In this document: positions 27,599 through 35,764 of the stretch, in pieces
Position numbering within the stretch: the first letter of the stretch is position 1
How the letters are laid out: every line of letters starts with the position of its first letter
Assembly (NCBI GenBank): GCA_026693085.1
Contig: JAPLNB010000381.1
Coordinates: 23,404 to 87,403 of the forward strand
From: Planctomycetota bacterium
GTDB lineage: Bacteria > Planctomycetota > Phycisphaerae > Tepidisphaerales > Tepidisphaeraceae
Length of the DNA: 64,000 nt
Reading direction: 5' to 3'
Position numbers and translations under genes: made by a program
Notes under the pieces: model-generated
Seen by the model: only the letters and a program-made list of their open reading frames with translations
Database searches by the model: none
What the model was told of the DNA's origin: nothing

Positions 27599-29560
27599 TT
27601 AGAAGGGGAGGGATTCGTCCATCCAGTCGTCGGCGCGCATGACTTGTTTGCGGTTGAAGCGGGCGAGTTGTTCGGCTTTGCCTTGGGCGTATTTGATGAG
27701 GCGTTTGGGGCCCATGAGTCGCCAGGAGTGGCGGAGGTGTTTGGCGTGTCGGATGAAGAGGTCGTCGGCGGCGCAGCAGTACATTTGAGCGGAGCCGGGA
27801 TCGCCTTGTCGGGCGGCTCGGCCGAAGAGCTGGCGATCGACGCGGCCTGAGCCATGGGGTTCGGTGGCGAGGACGAAGAGTCCGCCGACGTCGACGACGC
27901 CGCGGGCGAGCTTGATGTCGGTTCCGCGGCCGGCCATGTTGGTGGCGACGGTGATCTGGCCGAGCTGACCGGCCTGGGCGATGATATCGGCTTCTTGTTT
28001 GGTCTGATTGGCATTGAGGACGCGATGGGGGAGGTTGAGAGCGGTGAGTCGGTGGGAGAGTTCTTCGGAGGCCCAGACGGAGCGGGTGCCGGCGAGGACT
28101 GGTGTTCCGCGTTCGTGGAGTTCTTTGATGCGGTTGGCGACGGCGGTCCACTTCTGGTCTTCGTTGTCGAACATGACGGTGGGAAGGTGTATGCGGATAC
28201 AGGGTTCGTTGGTGGGGACGCGGACGATGGCTCGGCGGTAGATTTGCCAGAGTTCGGTTCGGGCCTCCCAGGCGGTTCCGGTCATTCCGCAGAGGAAGGG
28301 GTATTGGCGGAAGAATCGTTGGAAGGAGAGTCGGGCGAGGTTTTCCTTGTCGGCAGTGACTTTGACGTTTTCCTTGACTTCGATGGCCTGGTGGAGGCCA
28401 TGCCGCCAGGAGCGGTCGGCCATGATACGGCCGGTGAACTCATCGACGATGACTACTTTTTGCTCCATTTTCTTGGTTTTTTCGTTTTCCTCTTCGACGA
28501 CGAGGTATTGCTCGTCCTTGAGGAAGCAGTTGTGGGCGGTGAGTGCCTGGGTGACGAGTTCTTCGCGGCGGCGTTTGCCTCGCCAGAAGCCTTCCTCGCC
28601 GGCGAGTTCTTCGAGGCGGTTTTCGCCGCGTGGGGTGAGGTCGATGGAGCGGACGGTCCAGTCGATGGTGAAGTCTTTTTTATTTTCGAGTTTTTGGGAG
28701 AATTCGTTGGCCTTGCGGTAGCGTTCGGAGTTAGGCTCGTCGTCGGGGGAGTTGGAGATGATGAGGGGTGTGACGGCTTCGTCGATGAGTACGGAGTCGG
28801 CTTCGTCGACGATGCAACGGAAGAGTCCGGGGACCTGGAGTTGTCGGCCGAAGTTTCCGCGGAGCATTCCGACGGAGGTTTGGGCGGAGTTTCGGAGAGT
28901 TCCGAGGGCGATCTGGTCGCGGAGGAAATCGGCGACGAGTTCTTTTTGGGTGCAGTAGACGATTTCACGGCGGTAATGGTCGGGGCGTTGTTCGTGTTCG
29001 GTTTCGTGGATGATAAAGCCGACGCGGAGGCCCACAAGTTTGTAGATTGGGCCCATTTCTTCGGCGTCGCGTTGAACGAGGTAGTCGTTGACGGTGATGA
29101 TGTGAGTGGGTTTTCCGGCCCATCCCCAGAGGGAGGCGGTGATGGCGGCGGTGATGGTTTTGCCTTCGCCGGTGGCCATTTCGCAGATGTAGCCTTCGGA
29201 CATGGCGAGGGCACCGACGATCTGGCAGAGGAAGGGGCGTTTTTCGATAGCGCGGAGGACGCCTTCGCGGACGAGGGCGACACCGCGATCGAGGGCGGGG
29301 CCTTTGAGTCGGCCGAGTCGGGCGAGATCGCGGTGGAGTTTGACGTGCTCCTGGAAGTGTGAGGAGGAGAGGTTATGGATTTCGGGTTCGAGGGCTTCGA
29401 TGCGTTCGGCCTGTTTCCAGAGGCGAGGGAGGACGGGTTTTCGGTTTTTGTAGTATCCGACGAAGGAGCTGATGAGGGCGTCCGGGCCGCGGAGGTCGGG
29501 GGCTTTGACCTTGCGGGCGTTGAAGATTTGCCAGAATTCATTGACAGCGGTTTGGCTCAT
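27599..29560 (-). CDS. SecA-like ATPase lacking helical-wing and C-terminal domains
   Basis: 653 residues. The DEAD motor of the preprotein translocase ATPase is intact: [10 protein letters not shown] (Walker A, 128-135), [17 protein letters not shown] (Walker B/DEAD, 251 on), a PPXD-like region, [42 protein letters not shown] and [20 protein letters not shown] (NBD2). The protein stops shortly after NBD2, so most of the helical scaffold and wing, the C-terminal linker and the zinc tail of housekeeping SecA (over 800 residues) are missing. It is probably an accessory SecA. It lies 60 bases after the M50-HlyD fusion gene on the same strand, suggesting a dedicated export role. Confidence 0.88.
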   Translation of the reverse strand: [653 protein letters not shown]

Positions 29561-29590
29561 GACATTTTTGATTTTTGACTTTTGATTTTC
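29561..29590. repeat. 7-bp repeat array, GATTTTT family
   Basis: GACATTTTT, then GATTTTT, GACTTTT and GATTTTC. It fills the 60-base gap between the M50-HlyD gene and the SecA-like gene, directly before the latter's start. It leaves no room for a good ribosome site. Confidence 0.75.
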
Positions 29591-29620
29591 GAAACTGGGA
29601 TCGGCAATCGAAAAGGTTCA

Positions 29621-31849
29621 TCAGGTCCACTTGCTGCGCTGCGTACTGCTTTGGATCAACTGCCAGAGGCGGCGTTCCCAGCGTTTGTAGATGGGTTCGT
29701 TGAGGAGAGGGAAGCGGACGTGGGCGCGTTGGCCGGGGAGGTAATGGTAATCGGGATTGGGGAGGACCATGTAGGCGGCGTACATGGGGCGCAGGAGGCG
29801 TTTGTAGTTCTGGTCGGCGGGGTCGGTCTGGATGTCGCCGCCGGCGGCTTGCCCAAGAGCCGAAGTGGGGAGTTCGGCGATGGGGCTGGGACGCCGGAAG
29901 GGGTGGTTGGGGCCGGAGCCGGTGCGTTCGAGGGGTGCGGAGAGGTTTTTGGAGCGGTAGAGGGAGCCGTCCTTGATGCCGACGAGGCGGACCTCGGGGT
30001 TGAGGTTTTTCTGGAGGGCGATGGGAAAGGCGTCGAAGATTTGCTGGGCATCTTCCTGGTCGATGACGGCGGTGATGCGGAGGTTATTGACGTCGGCGAC
30101 GGTGGCGACTTCCTCGGCCTGCTGGATGTACTTACCGTGGAGGTCCTTGATCTGGGGTGCGATGAGCAGGCCGTCGAACGGGGCGCGGATGGTGAGGGCG
30201 GCGAGCTTGGCATTGAGTTCGGCGAGCTTGCCTTCGGTGGCGGTGAGCTGTTCTTTGTAGGTATCGATTCGGCTGGAGTCGGTGGCGCGGGCGAGGCGAA
30301 CGTATGCTTCGTAGGCTTTTATGTCGGCCCGGAAGCTGGCGATCTGGGCCTCGAGTTCGCGGTCGCGGCAGACGAGGATGATGTCGTCTTTTTTGAGGGA
30401 CTGGCCGTCGCGGGCGAGGATTTGCTCGACGATGCCGGGGACTTCGGCGTGGATTTTGATTTCGCGGATGGGTTGGGCGACGCCTTCGGCGTAGAGGCCG
30501 AGGGGGACGGGGATGAAGCCGACGATGAAGACAGCGACGGCGACGGCGGAGAGGACCCAGATGGCGGCGCGGGTGCGTTTGCGGTGGAGTTCGGGTTCGA
30601 TGAGGAGGTATTTGAGGGTTTTGATGACGGGGACGGCGAGCCAGGTGATGACGCCGCCGATGGCCATGAGGATACCGAGGACGGGGACCTGCTCGTAGAC
30701 CATGAAGATGATGAAGATTCCGACGAGGGTTCGGTAGAAGGAGGAGGTGATGCAGTAGTTGAAGAGCCAGAAGCGTTGGATGGGCGGGGGGAGTGGCTGG
30801 GACATCTTAACGCGGAAGAGATGGCGTTTGATGAGTCCCATGGTGTATTCGGTGGAGCGGTAGCGGAGGTTGGGGATTTCGAGGAAGTCGGCGAGCATGT
30901 AGTAGCCGTCGTAACGGAGCAGGGGGTTGGCGTTGAAGAGGAGAGTGGAGACAGAGGCGACGAGCATGGCGTTGTAGGCGAGGTGGTTGACGGAGTTGGT
31001 GGGGCTGGTGTTGAGCCAGACGAAGGCCATGATGGCAGCGACGAAGAGTTCGAAGATCATCCCTCCGGCGCCGACGGCGATGCGTTGCCACTTATTGGAG
31101 AAGGCCCAGGCGGAGGAGGCGTCAACGTAGGGAGCTGGGACGAGGACGAGGAACATGATGCCGAGTTCGTGGACTTCGCCGCCGTAGCGACGGCAGATGA
31201 ATCCGTGTCCGAGTTCGTGGATGGCCTTGATTCCGATGAAGGTAGCCCAGAGCCAGAGCCAGTTGGAGGGTGCGATGGCGTTGGAGGCGGCGGCAGTGAG
31301 GGTATTCCATTCTGGGGCGAGTTTGGCGACAGCGAGGCCGACGACGAGGATCCAGATGATGGCACCGAAGGTTGAGAGGAAGGGGCCCATGACGGGCATC
31401 CAGCGTTTGAGGAAAGTGTCGGCGTCCCAGAGTGGGATTCTGGGGAAGAGGATGTTCATCAAGCGGCCTTGCCATTGTCGCTTGACCATTTGTTTGTGAC
31501 GTCGGAGGAGGACGGCGGCGTCTGGGGTGACGTCGGCCTCGATGAGGTTAGCGGAGTGGAGTTGGGAGAGGATCTGGATGACTTCGGGCTGAGTGGGCGC
31601 ATCATCGGCGAGTTGTCCGCCGACGAGTTCCCAGCATTCGGCGACGGTGCGGGATCCGTCGAGGAGTCCGACGAATCGCCAGGCGGGCGCGCTGAGGCGG
31701 TGGAACTGGTTTCCGGCGGGGTCGCGGACGACGTACCAGCGGTCGCCCCGGTAGAATTGGCGGGAGACCTGGGTGCTGGGTCGGAGCTTGGCTTTGAGGT
31801 CCGCGACGCGGTACCAGGACTCGGAAAACGTTGGACGCATTTGTGGCAT
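29621..31849 (-). CDS. PqqD-like domain + M50 protease + HlyD adaptor fusion
   Basis: 742 residues in three parts. Residues about 25-110 (FYRGDRWYVVRDP...HRLSAPAWRFVGLLDGSRTVAECWE) resemble a PqqD-type winged helix, the fold used as a RiPP peptide-recognition element. Residues about 150-440 form a polytopic S2P/M50 intramembrane metalloprotease with HELGH (211-215) and third-ligand region NPLLRYDGYYMLAD (308-321). After a helix near 435-455, an HlyD/lipoyl-type periplasmic adaptor follows (KIHAEVPGIVEQILARDGQSLKKDD, coiled coil, TIRAPFDGLL). It could recognise, clip and hand over an exported polypeptide. Neighbours are SecA-like and two further HlyD proteins. The leader contains a TTATTTG repeat instead of a ribosome site. 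Confidence 0.85.
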   Translation of the reverse strand: MPQMRPTFSESWYRVADLKAKLRPSTQVSRQFYRGDRWYVVRDPAGNQFHRLSAPAWRFVGLLDGSRTVAECWELVGGQLADDAPTQPEVIQILSQLHSANLIEADVTPDAAVLLRRHKQMVKRQWQGRLMNILFPRIPLWDADTFLKRWMPVMGPFLSTFGAIIWILVVGLAVAKLAPEWNTLTAAASNAIAPSNWLWLWATFIGIKAIHELGHGFICRRYGGEVHELGIMFLVLVPAPYVDASSAWAFSNKWQRIAVGAGGMIFELFVAAIMAFVWLNTSPTNSVNHLAYNAMLVASVSTLLFNANPLLRYDGYYMLADFLEIPNLRYRSTEYTMGLIKRHLFRVKMSQPLPPPIQRFWLFNYCITSSFYRTLVGIFIIFMVYEQVPVLGILMAIGGVITWLAVPVIKTLKYLLIEPELHRKRTRAAIWVLSAVAVAVFIVGFIPVPLGLYAEGVAQPIREIKIHAEVPGIVEQILARDGQSLKKDDIILVCRDRELEAQIASFRADIKAYEAYVRLARATDSSRIDTYKEQLTATEGKLAELNAKLAALTIRAPFDGLLIAPQIKDLHGKYIQQAEEVATVADVNNLRITAVIDQEDAQQIFDAFPIALQKNLNPEVRLVGIKDGSLYRSKNLSAPLERTGSGPNHPFRRPSPIAELPTSALGQAAGGDIQTDPADQNYKRLLRPMYAAYMVLPNPDYHYLPGQRAHVRFPLLNEPIYKRWERRLWQLIQSSTQRSKWT

Positions 31850-31861
31850 GGTCGGGCCTTG

Positions 31862-31896
31862 TTATTTGTTATTTGTTATTTGTTATGTGTTATTCG
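31862..31896. repeat. 7-bp repeat array, TTATTTG family
   Basis: Five units: TTATTTG three times, TTATGTG and TTATTCG. It ends 13 bases before the start codon of the M50-HlyD gene, so it is in that gene's leader. Confidence 0.85.
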
Positions 31897-31951
31897 CAGC
31901 AACCTGTGCGTGAGGGGGCTCGGCGAATGACAAGTGGCAAGTGACCATCCT

Positions 31952-33940
31952 TTAGATCCAGAACTTGAGTTTCATCCAGTCGACGAGGCGGTGGGTCCAC
32001 CACCAGATGAGGCGGCGAGGCTCGATGTTGACACGGGCTTCGCCGGTGAGCTCTGGGCCCATGTTGTCATCGGGGTTTTGGATGGCGGCGAAGACGCTGA
32101 AGACGTTCTCGGCCTCTTTGGGGCTTCCTTGGGGGACGATGCGGGTGATGTCGAACTTGAAGCCCTTGTTGGGATCGGTGGTGGTGGCGAGTTCGCCGTC
32201 GAAATCGCGTTTGATCTGGCCGGAGCGGGCGAGGTCGAGGATGCGTTTGACTTCCTGGACGTCGCGGTCGGGGATCTGGAGTTCGGCTTCGACGGCGATG
32301 CGTTTTGGGTTCTTGGGGTCGGTGATGGCGATTTCAAAGAGGGGGTCGCCTTGCTTGACGGGAGCGCCTTGGCGTTCGTAGAGGTCGCCTTTGAGGATCA
32401 TGCAATCGAAGAGGGCTTTGATGTCGCCCTGAGAGATCTGGTATTCGAGGAGTTGGACTTGGGCCTCGGCTTTTTCTCTCCTGGCCATGGCGATGTTGAG
32501 TTCGCCGCCCTTGTTGTCCTCGGAGCGGACCTTGATGATCTCGGCATCCTGGGTATTGACTTCGGCTTTGGCTTCGAAAAGCCTAATTTTGAGCTCGAAG
32601 GTATCCATGCGGGCCATGACTTGGCCTTGCTTGACGGGAATGCCGGGCTTGAAGAAGACTTCCTTGAGCTTGCCTTCGTAGGGGGCACAGACGGCGCGTT
32701 TTTCCAGGGCGACGAGGCGGAAGGGAGCGCGGACGCGGTAGGTGGGTTTGAAGAAGGTGACGAAGCAGATGAGTGCGATGGAGAAGAGGATAATGAGCTT
32801 GACGCCCATGTGTTTTGGGCCGAGGGCATGCTTGGAGATATCGCGGATGGAGTGGCCGATTTTGACCCAGATGACGCGGTCGTTTTCGTAGCGGTCGTAG
32901 AGCTGAGGAGCGAGGAGTTCGATGGCGACGGCGACGGCGCCTTCAACCTGTTCGCTGATTTTCTGTCGTGGGGGGAACTCGAGGGTGATGACGCCGACGG
33001 TTTCGTCGCGGCGGCGGAGAGGAGCGGAGAGGACGGCGCCGCCACCGTAGTTACGGGAGAGTTGTGCGGCGGAGCGAGTGACGTTTTGGGAGGATTGTCC
33101 TTCGGGGTCGTATTGGACGGGCTCTTCCTGGTCGTAGCACTCTTCCATGGTTTTCTGGAGTTCGACGATGAGTTCCTGTTTTTTGTCGAACTTTTCGGTA
33201 TGGGAGAGGGCTTTGACCTTGACGAGTCGGCCCTTGTACCATCCGAGTGCGACGCGGGAGGCGCCGGTTCGTGTGGCGAGTTCGTTGCAGAGTCCCATGG
33301 CAGCGGCCTCGAAGCCTTCGGCGTTGGAGACGGCGCCTGTGAACTGGAGGACGTTTTGATGGCGTTCGGCCATGACGCGGGCCTGGTCGGCGCCGCGACG
33401 GAGGCCGAAAAGCTCGAAATAACCGGCGACGAGCTGCATGGAGGAGAGGCGTTGCTTGGCGCGGTCCATGTCTCGGCAGCGGGTGATGACGGCGGAGACG
33501 GCGATGGTTTGGCCTTCGGCGGCGAGGATGGTGACGAGGCAGTATTGGGAGTCGCCGCCGTCGGGTGATCCGATTTCGATAGCGCCATCCTTGGCCTGCT
33601 GGACGCAGGGCTGGGCGAGGTTTTGGAAGGCGCGGATGGCAGCGGCGCGGACATCCTGGGTGCTCTCATCGGGTCGGATATGGGCAATGAGGCGAAGGCC
33701 CATCTGGTCGCCTTGGCGTTCGAGGAGGAAGGCAGCGGCCTCGGTGCCTGCGACATGTACGGCCTGTGTGGTCAGCAGGTCGTTGAGAAAAGACTGCAGA
33801 TCCTTGGCATCGAGCAGCCGTTGCACGATTTTGGAGCGTGCTGGGGCGGCTGGGGTCTGCTGCGGTTGCTGGTCCTGCTGTCCCGTTGATGGCTCGACGA
33901 TTTTGGAACTCACGTTACTATCCACCGGTAAGAAGGCCAA
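31952..33940 (-). CDS. GAF-GAF membrane HlyD-type adaptor
   Basis: Up to 662 residues. Two GAF-like sensor domains in the cytoplasm (about 40-180 and 195-350; ASRVALGWYKG, GGGAVLSAPLRRRDETVGVITLEF) are followed by one transmembrane helix (380-397, VKLIILFSIALICFVTFF) and a periplasmic barrel-sandwich/HlyD region (VRAPFRLVALEKRAVCAPYEGKLKEVFFKPGIPVKQGQVMARMD; coiled coil; EAELQIPDRD). Joining cytosolic ligand sensing to a periplasmic adaptor is unusual. The start is uncertain: the first codon at 33940 is TTG, with in-frame GTG at 33925 and 33913, none with a clear ribosome site. Confidence 0.82.
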   Translation of the reverse strand: MAFLPVDSNVSSKIVEPSTGQQDQQPQQTPAAPARSKIVQRLLDAKDLQSFLNDLLTTQAVHVAGTEAAAFLLERQGDQMGLRLIAHIRPDESTQDVRAAAIRAFQNLAQPCVQQAKDGAIEIGSPDGGDSQYCLVTILAAEGQTIAVSAVITRCRDMDRAKQRLSSMQLVAGYFELFGLRRGADQARVMAERHQNVLQFTGAVSNAEGFEAAAMGLCNELATRTGASRVALGWYKGRLVKVKALSHTEKFDKKQELIVELQKTMEECYDQEEPVQYDPEGQSSQNVTRSAAQLSRNYGGGAVLSAPLRRRDETVGVITLEFPPRQKISEQVEGAVAVAIELLAPQLYDRYENDRVIWVKIGHSIRDISKHALGPKHMGVKLIILFSIALICFVTFFKPTYRVRAPFRLVALEKRAVCAPYEGKLKEVFFKPGIPVKQGQVMARMDTFELKIRLFEAKAEVNTQDAEIIKVRSEDNKGGELNIAMARREKAEAQVQLLEYQISQGDIKALFDCMILKGDLYERQGAPVKQGDPLFEIAITDPKNPKRIAVEAELQIPDRDVQEVKRILDLARSGQIKRDFDGELATTTDPNKGFKFDITRIVPQGSPKEAENVFSVFAAIQNPDDNMGPELTGEARVNIEPRRLIWWWTHRLVDWMKLKFWI

Positions 33941-34084
33941 AGCGAAGTCGGAAAAGCGGCAGCGTGATTCGGCAGATGCCGATATCCGCGATTCCTGGGC
34001 TTCACGTCAGGCCGAGATTAGCTGAAACATCCGGGAGCCCGGGGGCGTGGCACTGATCGACGCACGCGGGCATCCAGCCACGGC

Positions 34085-34972
34085 TCATTGCGCTTTCGTT
34101 TCAACCTGGGCAATCTTGCTCGGCAGGACCACGCGGACCTGCAACCCGGAGGGCTTGGCCTCGGGGTTGAGCATTTCAAGGCGAACCACTTGTCTATCGC
34201 TGTCGGCTTTAACAACAGGCGAGATAAAGATGATCTTGGCTTTACGGAGTTTGGGGTCGTCGGTGTAGTAGACGTCGAGTTCCTGGTCTATTTTGAGGGT
34301 GAGCGAGACGGCGGATTTGGGTGTGAATTGGATCCAGAGGGGGTGGTTGTTGACGATGGTGATGGCGGGTTTCTGGAAGTCGATGACTTCGCCGGCCTTG
34401 GCGTCGATGCGTTCGACGATGCCATCGAATTTGGCGCGGAGTTCCATGGCTTGGAGGACCGCCAGAGCCCGCTTGTACTGGTCTTCGTTCTTTTTCTTTT
34501 CGTTCTGTGCCTTCGTGATTTCGAGGGCGGTCAACTCGACATCGAGCTTGGATTTTTCCCATTCGACGACGGAGGCAACCTGGCCGTTCTTGAAGAGATC
34601 ATCCAAGCGGGCGAACTCGTTCCTGGCTTGCTTGTGCTTGGTTTCGGCGGCATTGATATCAACGTCGCTATGAGCGACGAGGTCCTTGTACATGTCGGCC
34701 TCGGTCTGTTCGACGCGGACGTCGAGGCGCATGAGGAGTTGGCCGGCTTTGACTTTATCTCCGCATTTAACCAGGACTTCATCGATGACGCCGCCGAGCT
34801 TGAGGCGTTGCTCGGAGCGATCGGAGGGTTCGGTGTTGGCGACTTTTTCGACATCAGTGGCGGATTGGATAGGGGCAGGGGCGGGGACTTCGGCAGCGGA
34901 AGCGGAAAGGGAAAGGCAGAGGGCGAGCAGACTCGTGGGCAGCGCTGAAGCCAGAAAACGAGTTAGAAGCAT
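34085..34972 (-). CDS. Periplasmic HlyD/RND-type adaptor with signal peptide
   Basis: 295 residues from ATG 34972, with GGAAAGG upstream. A signal peptide (LLTRFLASALPTSLLALCLSLSASA) precedes a membrane-fusion-type adaptor: a lipoyl half-motif (GGVIDEVLVKCGDKVKAGQLLMRLD), an alpha-helical hairpin (about 85-160) and the second half (LRAKFDGIVERIDAKAGEVIDFQKPAI). There is no membrane anchor. It is the first gene of the four-gene same-strand cluster and would complete the periplasmic part of an export complex. No inner-membrane ABC or RND pump gene and no TolC gene was seen nearby. Confidence 0.85.
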   Translation of the reverse strand: MLLTRFLASALPTSLLALCLSLSASAAEVPAPAPIQSATDVEKVANTEPSDRSEQRLKLGGVIDEVLVKCGDKVKAGQLLMRLDVRVEQTEADMYKDLVAHSDVDINAAETKHKQARNEFARLDDLFKNGQVASVVEWEKSKLDVELTALEITKAQNEKKKNEDQYKRALAVLQAMELRAKFDGIVERIDAKAGEVIDFQKPAITIVNNHPLWIQFTPKSAVSLTLKIDQELDVYYTDDPKLRKAKIIFISPVVKADSDRQVVRLEMLNPEAKPSGLQVRVVLPSKIAQVETKAQ

Positions 34973-35055
34973 TAGGAACCTTTCCGGCAACAATTGCCGA
35001 TGTCGCGCATACACATGTTATTAAACCGGACCCCGTCGAAACCAAAAGCCGTGAT

Positions 35056-35083
35056 AACCTATCCAAGAGGGATGGGCGGTCAA
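35056..35083 (-). promoter_or_regulatory. Candidate promoter of the HlyD/M50/SecA cluster
   Basis: On the minus strand, TTGACC (35083-35078), a 16-base spacer and a weak TAGGTT (35061-35056), about 85 bases before the first HlyD gene. The 336-base gap 34973-35308 holds nothing else I recognise. Confidence 0.35.
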
Positions 35084-35308
35084 GGGGTTTTGGGAGTCCA
35101 AATAACCAAGCAATGCCACGGCCTATCTTAAGAACCGAGCGGTACCATAGCACAAAGACGGCACCAAGCCCATACCAGTTACGCTATCGGCGCGTTATTG
35201 TTTGCCGCTTAACCGGATTGGGGAGCCGGCGGGATTGGGGGTAGCGTGGCAAGTGGCGGCGGGCGGGAGTCCGATAACTTTGGTGGAAAGGAGGAGATAT
35301 AAGGCGGC

Positions 35309-35689
35309 TCAGGAATAGCCGAGGGCGTCGAGGTCGTCTTCGTCCATGCCGAAATGGTGGCCGATTTCATGTAGGACGGTGGTTCGGACTTCTCGGACGA
35401 GATCGTCCTGGGTGTCACTGACGAGTTCGATGTCTTCCTGGAAGATGAGGATGACATCAGGCAGGCGGGCGGTCTCGGTAACGGAGCGGTCGGTGAGGGG
35501 GTGGCCGAGGTAGAGTCCGAGGAGCAGTTCGTCGTCATCGAGGCCGGAATCGCGGAGTTGTTTGCGTGTGGGACGGAAGCGGATTTCGACGGCGATCTCT
35601 TCGAGGTGAGTGGCGAAGGGCTGGGGGACGTCGGCAAGGGCTTGCTCGACGAGTTCGGCGAATTTGCGTTTACTGACGTGGTAAGCCAC
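35309..35689 (-). CDS. Small zincin-family metallopeptidase
   Basis: 126 residues with a GTG start at 35689 after AAAGGAT. The C-terminus HEIGHHFGMDEDDLDALGY is the signature of the PF06262 small zincin family: HExxHxxG with Asp as a third metal ligand candidate. The preceding RLPDVILIFQEDIE and VREVRTTVLHEIG are also typical. No signal peptide; cytoplasmic. The physiological substrate of the family is unknown. It lies upstream of the HlyD/SecA cluster on the same strand, but 336 bases away. Confidence 0.88.
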   Translation of the reverse strand: MAYHVSKRKFAELVEQALADVPQPFATHLEEIAVEIRFRPTRKQLRDSGLDDDELLLGLYLGHPLTDRSVTETARLPDVILIFQEDIELVSDTQDDLVREVRTTVLHEIGHHFGMDEDDLDALGYS

Positions 35690-35764
35690 GGTACATATCC
35701 TTTATTGTGCGATGGAATGATAGCGGGGGAGGGAGAAGAAGACAGGCGGGGGTGAGAGGTGATC

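Noticed and set aside
27854..31375. Very acidic open frames on the plus strand over the SecA and M50 genes
   Set aside because: Antisense to well-conserved proteins; composition is the mirror of Arg/Pro-rich codons.
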